Source of the DNA: Luscinia megarhynchos
Taxonomy: Eukaryota > Chordata > Aves > Passeriformes > Turdidae
Length of the DNA stretch: 64,000 bases
Assembly: GCA_034336665.1 (NCBI GenBank)
Contig: CM067591.1
Location: 930,001 to 994,000 of the forward strand
Direction: 5' to 3'
Shown here: positions 38,886-50,997 of the stretch, piece by piece
Position numbering within the stretch: position 1 is the first letter of the stretch
Layout of the letters: each line of letters opens with the position of its first letter
Notes under the pieces: model-generated
Database searches by the model: none
Seen by the model: the letters and a program-made list of their open reading frames with translations, nothing else
What the model was told of the DNA's origin: nothing
Position numbers and translations under genes: made by a program

Positions 38886-40870
38886 GCCGCACCCGGGTCT
38901 CTCCGAGCCTCCCGCAGCCCCTGCCCGGACCCGCCGGCTCCCCGCGGAACAAACACCTTTCCCTCTGCCCCAGGCGCTCGGCCCGGGCCGGGAGCGGCTC
39001 CCCCGGACCCCGCGTCCTTCTGCGTCTGAGCAGGCGTGTGGAACGGCCCGACCCCCCGGGTTAGGTCGGGCTTTAGGGCCAGCCCCAGCCCCTCCACATG
39101 GGGCAGCTTAATCTGCGGCTGCACAAAGCACATCGCTTCGGGTTCAGGGGGTCTGAAAGGGGCCGCCTCAGGGTCACGATCCCGTGCTGGTGGGGGCTGC
39201 CAAGCTCGTTCCAAGGTGGTCCCGTGGCCGGGAAAAGCTGAGGCGAGGAAGAGCCGGTTTAACACCGGGGACAGGGGAGGTTTGTGCTGGAGTGGAGGGA
39301 AAGGCGCAGATTTGGGACATCCCAGACCTCATCCCTGTCACACTCCTCACTCCCCACCCAATCCCAAAATCCTCCTCTGCCGCTCACACCACTCCCAGGG
39401 AGGATCACAATTCCCTCCCTAGCCCACCCACCCCTCCAGGTGGCCCCCAGCACCCCAGTGCCACATCTCAGGGGGCAAAAACCATCCACCCCTCTCTCCC
39501 ACGTGCACCCACACCCACCCCGGGCCGTGCACTGGCACGTCTCTGGACATGTTAACACACGTGTGCTCTGGGGAGGGAAAGGCAGGCAGCACACCCAGGG
39601 CAGGGATAACCCCTGGAAGGGGCTGCAGACCCCTGGAAAGAAGGGATTCCCAGCCCTCCCGCACAGAGGAGCTGCTCAGGAAGCCGCGGCAGGGCTGGGG
39701 GGGCTCCACAGGTGGTCCCCAGGCGGGCGGGAGACCCTCGCTGCACGTTGTTTGCTTTGGCCCCCAGCTCATGGCACCCCCCGAATCGCTCCCCTCAAGC
39801 CACTTCCCCTCCTGGCCGCACCCTCACCGGGCTGCAGGTTTTGGGGTGGGGCTGAGGGGGGCACGCACATGGCAGCAGCTGCTGGAAGGAATTTTTATGC
39901 TTCCCTCTTCCTCCCCCGGCGCTGGAGGGAAGCAGCAACACGGAACATGTGGGAGCCATAAAAGCCGAGCTCCGAGTCGGGGCTGGAGCCCCTGGCAGGC
40001 ACCGCTCCCTCCCACGGCATCGGGGCGGGCTGGGGACAGCCCGGACATCCTGCCATGCCCAGGGATCCACGGCAGGCGGCAAAACCCATCCTCCCACTGC
40101 ACCCAGGAGTCTGCTCCTACTCCAACAACTCCATCCTGCAGGATTCCCCCGAGGGTGGGATGGGAGAGAACAGGAATCCTGTTAATCGTGGCACCCTCGG
40201 GGATTTAGGGAGGCTCTCGGGGCAGCAGACCCCTCTGTCTGCTGAGAGCTGGAGGTGTGAGTGTCCCCGGGCTGTTCCCAAAATCCCCAGCCAAGCTCGG
40301 CCTGCTGGGATACATTTGTGTCTCCTGAAGTATCGTGGTGCTCGTTCCTCGACTGGACACAGCAGCTCCATCCCCTCTAGGATGTCCCCTGCCATCCCAG
40401 GGCCACCAGCCAGAACTCTGCTCCCCTAAATCCTGGCCAGGAGCTGGGCAGGGGGGCTCTAACACCTGGAACATCCCCCCAGCCTCTCTCTGGATGCAGC
40501 AGAGCTCAAACCCGACTCTGTTTTGCCACTTGTTCCCACTCCTAGGCAGCTCCTTAATTTTATTTTATCAGCTGCTCACCTCGCTGTCCTGCAGTTTCCC
40601 AAAGCTTTGGATGTGCCATAAGGATTGGGGTGAGCTGTTTTCCTGGGGGAACCCTCAGTCTCACGATGGACCAGGTCCAACCCCTGGCCCTGAACAGGGG
40701 ACAGCAAAAATCCCACCTGGATTTTATTGAGATCTCACCCGACAAAAATCCTGCCTGGGAGTGGCACCCAAACACTTCTTGAAGTGTGCACACTTCCCGT
40801 ACCTGTGCAGGTGAGAGGACACGTGTGCAGCAGGTGGGAAGGGTGGGTGCCCCAGGATAATGGGCTGGCA
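38886..40870. other. Intergenic/intronic DNA without supported feature
   Basis: Unique GC-rich sequence. Frames on both strands lack domains; no splice-supported exon recognised. Confidence 0.45.
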
Positions 40871-40874
40871 CCGT

Positions 40875-41265
40875 GGCTGGAGCTGTGGGATGTCCCCAAG
40901 AGTGTCCCAGGTGCACTGGGTGACGGCAGGATGTCCCCAACACATCCCAGGTGCACTGGGTGAAGAGCAGGATGTCCCCAAGAGTGTCCCAGGTGCACTG
41001 GGTGAAGGGCAGGATGTCCCCAAGACATCCCAGGTGCACTGGGTGAAGAGCAGGATGTCCCCAACACATCCCAGGTGCACTGGGTGAAGAGCAGGATGTC
41101 CCCAACACATCCCAGGTGCACCGGGTGAAGAGCAGGATGTCCCCAACACATCCCAGGTGCACTGGGTGAAGGGCAGGATGTCCCCAAGAGTGTCCCAGGT
41201 GCTTTGAGTGAAGGGCAGGATGTCCCCAACACATCCCAGGTGCACTGAGTGAAGGCCCCTCATGT
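40875..41265. repeat. ~42-bp minisatellite
   Basis: About nine units of CAGGATGTCCCCAACACATC, CCAGGTGCACTGGGTGAAGA type; AAGAGTGTCCC replaces CACATCCC in alternating units. It ends at a CR1 copy. Confidence 0.9.
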
Positions 41266-41284
41266 CCTCCAGCCCACCTGCCCT

Positions 41285-41515
41285 CGGAATTATGGAATCA
41301 TTAATGTTGGAAAAGCCCTCCAAGATCGTCAAATCCAACCACTGACCCAGCACTGACACAGCAACCACGAACCCATGTCCCCAAGTGCCACATCCACACG
41401 AGTTTTGAACAATTTCAGAGATGGTCACTCCACCACTGCTGTGAGCAGCCTGATCATCCTTCCAGCGAAGGAATTTTTTCCTAAAATCCGATCTAAACCA
41501 ACTTCCCAGGTTGTG
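41285..41515 (-). mobile_element. CR1 LINE 3' fragment (unexpanded reference copy)
   Basis: Reverse CR1: ATGGAATCATTAATGTTGGA, AAATCCAACCACTGACCCAG, CCCATGTCCCCAAGTGCCAC, GATGGTCACTCCACCACTGC. It shows only one or two terminal octamers and a single CCCCAAGTGCCACATCC segment, so it is the natural comparator for the two expanded CR1-derived arrays. Confidence 0.88.
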
Positions 41516-42099
41516 GCCAGCGAGGCGCGGGTCCCACCCGGAGCCCGAGCTCCCCGCCCGCCTCTCCGCAGGCGTCACAAGGTGTCCGTGCTGACTCACT
41601 CCGGGATGGAAACTTCCCCGCTCCAGGGAGATCCTCGCAGCTCAGCCAGCTCCAGCACGGAGTTTATTCCACCACCTCCCACCCGACCAGCCCTGGAGGC
41701 CCGGAGACTCTCAGCTCCCTCGGTTTTGTGATGGAAAAGACCCTTGGGGTACGGGGAGATGAGGATCCCCCCCTGTCCCAGCCTCTGCCTCAGCTGGACG
41801 CAGCAGGAAAACTGGAAAACTTTCCCAGCTCTGAATTTCTGAAGAAGAAACTTCATCCAGCTGCTTCCTCCTCCCTTCCCCCAAAAGCCAGTGCCCACCC
41901 GCATCCATCAGCTCAGGTTTGGCACACGCAGAGGAGCGGGAGGAAACTCGTGGAATCGGGGTGTTCAACAGCATCTGCCAGGTCCCCAAATCGCTTCCCG
42001 GGCTGGGAGCAGGACCCAGCTGAGGCTGGAGGATCCAGGAGTTTCCCCGAACAGAGCATTGGAATGTCACAGCCATTCCTCAGCCGCCTTCTCTCTGTC

Positions 42100-43500
42100 C
42101 TCACCATCCTCCCGGGAGAGGCTGCACCCTCAGGCTGCCAGCGCAGCGCTGGGAGCCCCCGAATTCCGCAGCTCCGTCCCCTCCGCGCTCTCCATCCCCA
42201 TCCTCTCGGGACAGGCGCAGCCCCCGCGCGGCTCCCGCGGCGCCCAGTGCGGTCACACGGCCTGGCAGGACATCGGGGGGCTGCGGGCACCCATCACCGC
42301 CGTGCCCGGGCCCCGCGAACAGCGGCTGCTGCCCGCGGCTCCATCCCGGCTCCGGCCCTGCGGCCACCCCCGTGCCCTGCCCCGGCTGCGGACCCCGCCA
42401 GGCGGGCGCTGGAGCACCGCGGCCGGTGGGATACGAGCCCCAGGGTGGCCAGGGGCTGGCAGGGTGGGTGGCACAGCTGGCACAGCCCCCCGGGACAGTC
42501 CTGCGGCTGCTGCGTCACCGCGGCCGGGACAGCAACTTTCACTCGGTTACTGCTCGCAGCGCAACATCCCCAATGCAGGCAGAGCCCGCAGCACCCAGTA
42601 ACACCCAGTAGAACGCAGTAGAACCCAGTAGCACCCAGTAGAACCCAGTAGCACCCAGTAGCACCCAGTAGCACCCAGTAGGACCCAGTAGAACCCAGCA
42701 GCCCCCAGCCCCGAACCAGCCTCCCTCCCGCGGGCTGCGAGCGGCTCCCCCGGCCCGGCGCGGCCGTCCCAGCCCACCCACACACCGAGCCGACCTCCCA
42801 CCCACCGGGCGCTCAAAGCGCGGCGGGAGCGTGCGGACGTGGGCGGGAGCACGAGGGGACGTGACGGGGCACGCGTGGGGCCGATCCCCTCCGCCCGCCC
42901 CGCGTGGCCGGTCCCCCCCACGCCGGCAGCCCCGCTGCAAGCCCCGGTCCCCCCGTGGGACGGCCCGCAGAGGGATCGGCGCCATCGCCGCAGCGAGGAT
43001 CCCGCGGGCCGGACCCGCCCGACGGCTCCTACCTCCGGGGGGGGCTCCGAGCGGCCCCGCGCGGGGCGGCGGCTCCGTGTCCCCCGTTCCCCCGGTGGCG
43101 GCGGCGGCGGTTCGGTCTGGGAGAGAAGCGGCACATCCAGAGAGGGGGGGACGGAGGCGGCCGGGATGGGGCGGGACGGGACGGGACGGGACGGCGCCCC
43201 CCGCACTCTCCCGGCCCGCCCCGGGAGCCCGCAGTGAGTTACCGGAGCCCCGCGGGGGCGGCGGATCCCGGCGGGTCCCGCTCCGCCAACTGCGGCGGCG
43301 GCGGCGCCGATCGCGCTCGGGACGGAGACCCCGGCCGGGAGCGGCGGCCCCGAAAACCCGGGATGGATCCGGGACACGCACGGCCCCGCGCCCGCGCGCA
43401 CCCCCAACCGGTCCCGCGCGTGTCCGCGGGGTGTCCCGCACACGCACAGAGCTGGGGACGCGCGTGTGTGAGGGGATCGCGCGTGCACGCGTAAGCGCGC
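42100..43500 (-). promoter_or_regulatory. CpG island; candidate GLI1 promoter/non-coding exon 1
   Basis: The densest CpG stretch between GLI1 and INHBE. On the minus strand a CCG followed by GTAACT lies near 43235, which could be the donor of a non-coding exon joined to the acceptor at 32889. A plus-strand GTGAGT near 43225 is an equally good donor, so orientation is open. No TATA seen. Confidence 0.3.
42590..42705. repeat. 10-bp repeat (AGCACCCAGT / AGAACCCAGT)n
   Basis: About 11 units, embedded at the edge of the CpG island. Confidence 0.92.
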
Positions 43501-44190
43501 GCACGGTGTGTAAGCGTGGGCACGGTCCTCGCACACGGCCCACGCGCGGGTTGGGGGGGGGGGACATTCTCCTGCCCGCACGCAAAAGGGGGCACAACCC
43601 ACGGTCACGCGCTGGGGGCACGGCCGCCAGCCCGTGCACGAGCCGAACTGGCGTTACACACGCCGGGGACGCGCACAGCCCACCCACCCACGCACACACG
43701 GACACGCGGGGGACACGGCCAACACCCCACGCGCACGGGGAGCGCAGCCCAGCCACAAACCTCCAGCCCACGCACACGCGGGTGCCGCAGCACGAGCAGG
43801 GGGCGCGGCCCGCAGGCAAACACACGCGGGTCGCAGAGCCCACGAACACGTGGGGAGAACAGCCCGCAGCCCACGGACACGCCCACGCAAGAGGCGCAGC
43901 CCGGGTACACGCAGGGGAGACAGCAACGATCCCGCACACACTCGAGGGGCAAAGATCACGGGTGGCACATCCCACGCACACGCGGAGGGACACAGCCCAC
44001 GCACGCGCGGGGTCACACTCCCATTCCTAACCCCAACCCTGACCCCAAATCACGAATATTTATTTTTTTTTGCTCTTCACACGCACACTCCGGGGGGGCA
44101 CAGGGGTCACACCCCCAGCCCACGCACACGCGGGGTCACACCCCGCGGTCACACCCCCAGCCCACGCACGCTCGTGGGACACATCCCGCC
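43480..44190. repeat. Degenerate CACGCACACGCGGGG-rich region
   Basis: About 700 bp with dozens of CCCACGCACACGCGGGG-like words at irregular 20- to 35-bp spacing, so CpG density is high although it is a repeat. Contains one short poly-T tract (44061-44070). Confidence 0.6.
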
Positions 44191-44644
44191 CATCCCGGGG
44201 GTCCCGGGCGGGGGTCGGGGCTGCGCCGGGGGGAGCGCGCGGCGGGGCAGCGCCCCCTGGTGGCGCCGGTGAATCCCGTGTCGCGCCGGTGTCGCGACAG
44301 GACCGCTCACCGGGGTTTCCCCGCCAGGAGCTCTCGTGTCCCCGGCATCGGCCTGTCCCCCGTGCCCCGGGGTCACCGCGCACCGGGGGCGGATCCGGGA
44401 CCCCCGGGGACAGCGGGACGGGATTTCAGCAGCGCTGAGCTCCCCGCGGGGTCCGTTCCCTGCCTCAGTTTCCCTCCCCGCTGTCGTATCTGCGATCGGC
44501 TCCTTCCCTGCGCCCCCTCCCCGCAGGGGGGGTGAGGAGGGGTCTCTGTCCCTCTGCTCACAGCGGGGAGGTGACAACGCCTGCAGGGTCAACTCGTCAC
44601 CTGGCAGGAGGAGGAAGCAGCCAGCGGGGTCCTGGGGCGGGCAC

Positions 44645-45025
44645 AGGTGAGGGGTGGTGCAAGTGAGGGAGTGGTTCAGGGTGGGCACAGGTGAGGGGTG
44701 GTGCGGGTGGGCACAGGTGAGGAGTGGTGCAGGTGAGGAGTGAGCACAGGTGAGGGGTGGGCACAGGTGAGGGGGTGCTGCAGGTGAGGGATGTGCTGCA
44801 GGTGAGGAGTGGGCACAGGTGGGCACAGGTGAGGGGGTGCTGCAGGTGAGGATGTGCTGCAGGTGAGGAGTGGGCACAGGTGAGGGGGTGGTTCAGGGTG
44901 GGCACAGGTGAGGAGTGGGCACAGGTGAGGAGTGGTGCAGGTGAGGGGGTGGTTCAGGGTAGGCACAGGTGAGGAGTGGGCACAGGTGAGGGGTGCTGCA
45001 GGTGAGGGGGTGCTGCAGGTGCCTC
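44645..45025. repeat. Minisatellite of GGGCACAGGTGAGG / GGTGCAGGTGAGG modules
   Basis: About 20 modules of 12-20 bp. Each contains GGTGAG, so the array holds many cryptic splice-donor words on the plus strand. Flanks to 45890 are GC-rich without supported exons. Confidence 0.88.
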
Positions 45026-45895
45026 CACCCCCGTTTTGTAACAGCCATAAGCGGCTCAGCAGCTTTTCCCCGGGATGTGTCACCCTGGATAAGCTGCCCC
45101 GAGCCCACCCCCCTCTCCTCATGGTGCGACTGCCCCAGGTCCCTTCTGCCACCCGCCAGGTGTAACCAACACCTGGGCACCCCTCGGAGCAGCTCTCAAC
45201 CACCCCACCCCACCCACCCACCCCGCCACATCCCCCTCCTCAGGAGAAATCCCCTTCTCCTGCTTGGGAAAGTCAAGAGCAGCTCAGAGCAGGGCGGGCT
45301 GATCCCGCAGATTAGGGACGGAGCGCTGCCCCCCCGGCCGGCTCAGCGCTCGCCGCGGGGGCACCGTGTCAGCGTGCCAGTGAGTCAGCACAGCGCTCAC
45401 ACGCGTGGGCACCCCCTCCACGCGGGGACACGCTCCCTGCCACGGGGGAAACGGGAAAACCTCTCTTGCTGGCAACACAAACCACATTTCTGCTGTCTCG
45501 GCGGGATCTCCGCGTGGCTGGACGCGTTGTGAGAGGAGCGGGGTGTCCCCGCACACACCCCACGCACCCCGGCGGGTCCGGCCCCGGCGTGTGGCCGGCA
45601 GGACGCGCCCCCAGACAGGAGCTGGGGGAGGCTGAGGCATCCCGGAGGCGCCGCTGCCTTTTGCCCGCAGCAGGGATATTTTGGGAGCTCGCTGGTGGCC
45701 GCGGTGCCCCGGGGGTTGCCCTGGCTGATGAAAGCTGCCCTTTGGTCACCGGCAGGGCCGAGCTGGGAAATGCAGGAGGTTTGTCCCCAGATAAAAGCCC
45801 CGAAGTGAGCTTTGAGCGGGGGATTGCGCAACGGGAGCCGCGCCGGCGTGCGGGATGGCAGCGGGGTGGGAGGGGGCAGTGCTGCCGTGTCCGGG

Positions 45896-46240
45896 AGCAT
45901 CCCACCCCAAATCCTGCAGGAATCCCCCCAATCACCCCCCAGACCCTCTGTGTGTGACAGGGCTGAGACTGGGAGTCACTGCCACCCTACCCATGAGCAT
46001 CCCACCCCAAATCCTGCAGGAAACCCCCCAATCACCCCCCAGACCTTCTGTGTGTGACAGGGCTGAGACTGGGGGCACTGCTGCCCTCTCCATGAGCATC
46101 CCACCCCAAATCCTGCAGGAGACCCCCCCAGACCCTCTGTGTGTGTGACAGGGCTGAGACTGGGGTCACTGCCACCCTCTCCATGAGCACCCCACCCCAA
46201 ATCCTGCAGGAACCCCTCCCCAGACCCTCTTTGTGTGACA
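45896..46240. repeat. 91-100-bp tandem repeat, four copies
   Basis: Units begin AGCATCCCACCCCAAATCCT at 45896, 45996, 46095 and 46186, followed by AGACCCTCTGTGTGTGACAG and GGGCTGAGACTGGG. Lies beyond the INHBE polyA signal. Confidence 0.92.
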
Positions 46241-46704
46241 TGGTCAGGGGCTTTGCAGTGGGACCAGGATTTGGGGGTTGGCTGTGGCTCAGCATTTGAA
46301 ATCACCCCCCTGGAGCCAGAGTGACCAGAGCTCAGTTTGAATTGCTCCAGGTGGAGAACAGCGTTTCCCAGTTGGGTGATGCCTCCCAGCACCTGCCTTA
46401 GGACACAGCTTTGGTGTTCCCATGCAGACCACCCGTCTCCAGCCCCCAGTGAGGTGGGAGCTGCTTCCCAACCCCTGCTTGATCCCTGGGAACCCACCTG
46501 CAGGCAGGACCCCCCTGCAGACACACACAGGAGCCCCTCAAACCCCTCAGCTCCCCACATCTCCCAGCATGGCAGTGCTGTGCAGCTCCTGCTGCTCCAG
46601 CCCCAGTGCCTGAGGGGTCTGGGCCCTTCTGGCCAAGCAGGACCCCCCTCCCTCACCCCATCCAGGAAAAAGCAGCCAGAGCCTGGATTTTGCAGTTCCA
46701 CCCA

Positions 46705-46710
46705 TTTATT
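46705..46710 (-). terminator. INHBE: Polyadenylation signal of INHBE
   Basis: AATAAA on the minus strand (CCCAAATAAATGGG), about 0.9 kb past the stop codon; no nearer AATAAA or ATTAAA on that strand. Confidence 0.6.
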
Positions 46711-47602
46711 TGGGAAGCTGCACCAAAATGTTGTATAATAAATTAAAGCAGAGGCCATGTGGGTGCATGAGGAAGGCAGAGTGGGATCTTTGGTAGAGGA
46801 AGGAGCACCAGGGAGTCCCAACAGCTGCAGGAACTGAGAAAGTGGGAATAGCTGCAAAACCAGTGGCACAAACCAAATCTGTACCCTGAGCATGGTCTTG
46901 AAGGCAAAGTTTGAGCCAGAGGCACCAGGCTGGAGGAGACCTGGTGAGCAGGGGAGGAAAGCACAAACCAGGGAAAGGGGAGGCACACAGGACCTGCAAG
47001 TTTGGTCCTCACAGCTCCACGGCCTCCAGGGATCAGAGAACTTTGTCCTGTCACTGCAGTTTTGGGGCTCTGGATGAAGTTGCACCCTTCATCCTCCTCT
47101 GCCAGGCCTGTTATTTGTGCCCCTTTCCATCTGTCCCCAAAACCAGGCCTGAATTGGATGCAGGAGGGTTTGTTCCAGAAGGGAAACAAGTGGGACAGCC
47201 TCATCCTCTGGATTCCCACGTGCAGGAGCAGCTCTGTCTCTGCACCTCCCTCTGCCCCCAAGGAAGCCACGACCCAGCCCCTCATCAGACACTGAATGTG
47301 AACCAAGAGGGGAATGTGGGAATCAGGGACCACCTGGAACCAGCAGGAATGTGGGATCAGCTTGGGATCAGCAGGTAGGGATGTCCAGAGCCATCAACAC
47401 CCACAGCCCAGACTTGGCCAGCCCAGTGTGGCCTTGGCTCTGTCCCACGTGTCCCCAGAGCCCCCTGCTCCCCCCGGTGGGACCCTCTCCCTCCCAGCCT
47501 TTCCAAAGCGTCCATTGACTGCACTGCGTGCTGACTCCAGCCCAGCTCCACCAGACCGACAACCCTGGAGAAGGGCGGGGTCCCAGCACAGCTCCCCCAG
47601 CC

Positions 47603-49198
47603 CTAACTGCAGCCACAGGCATCAACAATCATGTCGGGAATATCAGTCTTGACAATGTTGCTGTTGCGATCGAAGTAGAGGACGGAGAGCGGGCGGCGCC
47701 GCGTGGGCACGCAGCAGGAATTGCCCGACGCCTGCACGTTGTTGGCTTTGACCAGGTTGAAGACGGCTGTGTGGAAGGAAGAGGCCATGCCAGGGCTGCC
47801 TGCCACGTGCAGAGGGCACTGCCCCACGCAGTAGTTTATCTGGTAGCCCTCGGGCTTGATGATCCAGTCGTTCCAGCCGATGTCGCGGAAGTCCACGTAG
47901 TAATCCTTGCGGCAGCACAGGTTGGAGTTCTGGCTGCAGCGGAGGCTGCGCTTGGCCACGCGGTGTTCGGGCTCCCTCACCTTCACCTTGGCCACCAGGA
48001 AGGGCTGCTGGGACCGGCTGGCGTTGAGCTGTGCCGCCACATCGCTGCCGTCCCCGCGGCTCTGCAGTTCCAGCCGCAGCGCCCGGCTCTGCCCCCCGGA
48101 GAAGCTCTGCGGGGCGGGCAGGAGGGGGAAGGAGCGCCAGCCGCTGCCCGCCGCGCTCAGCCGCCTCTCCCCCAGCAGCGTGCGGTTGCCCCCGGCTTCA
48201 CCGGCCAGGAAGATCCGCAGGGTGAGGCTGGCCCGGGGCACTCGCAGGTAGAGCCAGAGCTGAGCCTGCAGGATGCGAATGTCCTGGTCCTGCGCTTGGC
48301 TGAACTGGAATTGCAGCCCCAAACTGGAGGGAGATGTGAGATCTGAGGGGAGAAAGGGATGAGGAGGTGAGCGCTGAGGGATGCTCGCCGGCCGTCCAGC
48401 GAGCCAAGACTTCCAGATCCATCTATCCTCCACCCTGCCCTGGGAACGCAGCCCCCGAAATGGGGGAGCTTTCCCCCGCTGCCCGGCAGAACGGGGGGCA
48501 GCTCTCACCTGGCCCTTCCTCACAGGGCTGAGGCTGGAAAGTGTTTCCAGCCCCCCAAGCTAATTCTGCAAGTTAATTCTGCAAGTTAGTTCTGCAGCTC
48601 CCAACTCTACTCAGGAATTGCAGACACCCTGGGGAGCCCCATGTTTCGGGGGGATGGGGGACAGCACTGCAGCCCCTCGGGTGCAGGTCCCAGCAGGCAG
48701 GAGCAGGAGCAGGAGCGGCACCACGTCCCCATCCCGGGATGTCACTGATGCGCGACAGGCGCGGTGGCTCCCGAGTCCCGCGCAGCCCGCGTGGCTCCGG
48801 GTCCCGCACCCCTCGGGGGCGCAGCACGCGGACCCCTCGCCCCGGGGCTCACCGGGCTCTCCCGCAGCCCGTCGGGGGTCGCGCACCCACCCACCTGTCT
48901 CCGCGAAACTGATGATCTCGTAGCCCTGCTCCTCCTCCTCCTGCCCGGTGACATCGGGGCTCCGGCGGGCGCCTCCCGCCTGCAGCCGCCGCAGGGCGCG
49001 GGTCACGGCGGCGCGGGGCACGGCGTGGGGGAGCCGCGGGCGCTCGCGGAGCCGCAGCTTTTCCAGCAGCTGCTTCTTGGCCACCTCCTCCAGCAGCCGC
49101 CGCTCCACGCCCGCCGGGCACGACGGGCAGCGCGGTTCGGCCGCCGCGCACAGCAGCACGGCAAGGAGCAGCCACGGGCCCGAGCTGCGCGCCGCCAT
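47603..49198 (-). CDS. INHBE: Inhibin/activin beta-E subunit precursor
   Basis: Secreted TGF-beta family ligand precursor. Two exons, minus strand: 48895-49198 (304 bp) and 47603-48342 (740 bp), joined in phase 1 as in human; 347 aa (human 350). The start MAARSSGPWLLLAVLLCAAA is a clear signal peptide. The prodomain contains EIISFAETG at the exon junction. A basic HRVAKR site precedes a 114-residue mature domain (from about 234) with nine cysteines in the inhibin-beta spacing: SLRC, NLCC, NYCVGQC, NSCC, ACGCS. YVDF, PEGYQINYC, AGSPG and VKANN favour beta-E over beta-C, and position next to GLI1 agrees. Cleavage at VAKR lacks Arg at P4 (see findings). In mammals the product is a hepatokine. 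Confidence 0.93.
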
Positions 49199-49199
49199 C

Positions 49200-49780
49200 C
49201 GCGCCCCCTGCACCGGACGGCGGCGGGATGAGCACCGGGAGCGGCGCTGGTGGGGCGGGAGCGGCACCGGCACCGAGGGACCGGAGCGGATGGAGGAGCG
49301 TGGATGGGACGGGAGCGGCACCGGGAGCGGCACCGGGAGCCGTGCGGCGGGCCCCGCTTTGGGCACCTGCGGCCGGGGGCGGTCCCGCCGCCCCCCCGCC
49401 CCCCGCCATTGGTCACCGCACCTGCCTGTCCCGTCCCGTCGGGGATTACCGGGATTAGCACCCCCGCCTCCCCGCGGGGGGGTCGGTGAGCAGCCCCCCA
49501 TCCGTTCCCCGTCCCCGCCAAGCGCGGGGTCGCTGCGGGAGGAGTCGCCCCCGCGGTGCCCGCGTGGGTTGGACACGAGTGAGGGGTGGGTTCATAGGGT
49601 GTGGGCACACAGGGCAATGCGCGGGGCTGGGTGGGGAAGGGGCTCTGGGAGCGCTGGGCTCTGCCCACCTCTGTCGCTGCCTGGGCTAAGATAGTTCTGA
49701 TGGGGTCCCGATGGCTCCAGGAGCCCCCGAGGCAGAATTCAGCCTCTCAGCTAGCCAGGAATGAGATCCCGGGAGTAGCT
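49200..49780 (-). promoter_or_regulatory. INHBE: INHBE upstream CpG island
   Basis: CCAAT box on the minus strand at 49408-49412, about 210 bp upstream of the ATG, in a CpG-rich region. Between them lie several GGGAGCGGCACCGG repeats (49225-49345). No convincing TATA. Confidence 0.45.
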
Positions 49781-50045
49781 GTAGAGGTTCTAAAAGTTTT
49801 ATTTTTTCGAAAGGTTCTACCAGCAAAATCCAGATACATAGCACAGCAAGGGGTGTTTTGTAGGGTTTAGGGGGATTGAAATTCTAACCAGTAAAATTAT
49901 AAGTTAAGAACTATCCAATTACTTTAAGATTCTAAATGAGAAAAGACTAATTATTTAGTAAAGTTAAAGACCAATAAAAATCCTAAATGATAACAGGGGG
50001 TTTCAGTAGGGGGTGAACATTTCTCATGAAAAAGTTTCACTGTCT
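49781..50045. other. AT-rich block, possible LTR remnant
   Basis: Short, sharply AT-rich segment (for example TAAGTTAAGAACTATCC, GACCAATAAAAATCC) with a TTTATT (minus-strand AATAAA) near 49799. Origin not established. From 50046 to 50995 the sequence is ordinary GC-rich spacer. Confidence 0.3.
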
Positions 50046-50997
50046 CAGGGTGTGAAATCCCAGGAGCCCTTTTCAGGGACAGTTGTATCATCCACACACG
50101 TGGAAGAGAAATCCCGGCCAGCCCCTCAGTGTGGGCTGCAGGATCCTCCAAAACCTTCAGGGAGTGAGGGCTGGGGCAAATCCTGGCTGCTGGAGGAGCC
50201 CCAGCAGCAGAGCAGCCAGGCAGAGGGATCCCAGCTCAGCTGCCCAGCCGTGGATCCCACAGAGCTGTCCCCACCTGGGCACTGCCCCCCGGGCACCCTC
50301 GGGCTGTCCTGGCACTGACAGAGGATCCAGAAGGGACCAAGGGGCCCCTGCATGCCCCTGCAGCTCCTGGGGACTGTCACACCTCTGGGCTTTTGTCCTC
50401 CCAGCAGGTGATGGGTTTGGGGGTCTGAGCCCACCCCAGACCACCTGGTCCATCCTCAGTCCTGGGCAGAGCTGGAAAGCACCACTGGATGTGTGCACAC
50501 AACAAAAAGGGGATTTGTGTGTCCTGAGGACTCAGGAGGTGGCAGCTGCTGTCACATCAACCTGAAGGTGTTTCTCAGAGTCTTCAGAGCGGGATGTGCA
50601 GGCTGCGGCAGGGCAGGGGCTGGCAGAAGCCTCACACAAGTGATGCAAGATGCCGCGGTGTGGGGGGATTGGCAGAGCCCAGCTGGAGCAGGGAAGCCAG
50701 AGAACTTGAAGCCCTGCCAGGCCAGTGCTGCAGCATGTCCTGTGCCCACCGTGCCGTGCACCCACTCCAAGGTCTCGGCCACATGGAGCCCCTGGCCCTG
50801 GCCAAGCCAGAGGTGCCATGTAAACAGAGTCTGGGAAAAAGCACCCACCGGAGGTGATGCAACCACAGAGCAAGGGGCAAAGGGCTCAGCTGGCTGGGCA
50901 GCTCCCAGAATAGCCCAGGAATGTCAACAGAGAGGAAAGAGTGGGCACAGGCTGCCCTGGGAGCACGGATCCCACAGGGGCTGGGAGCCCTGGCTGC

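Noticed and set aside
37732..39111. 459-codon open frame and its minus-strand shadows
   Set aside because: Driven by the ~30-bp minisatellite at 38325-38885; no domain or splice support.
42831..44030. 399-codon arginine/proline-rich frame in the CpG island
   Set aside because: Typical CpG-island shadow frame that continues into the CACGCG-rich degenerate array.
46426..46434. Near-consensus GLI binding site (GACCACCCG)
   Set aside because: One mismatch to the GLI consensus, isolated, and expected by chance in 64 kb.
49196..49576. Upstream in-frame ATG for INHBE at 49576
   Set aside because: Adds a CpG-island-derived extension ahead of a clear signal peptide starting at 49198.
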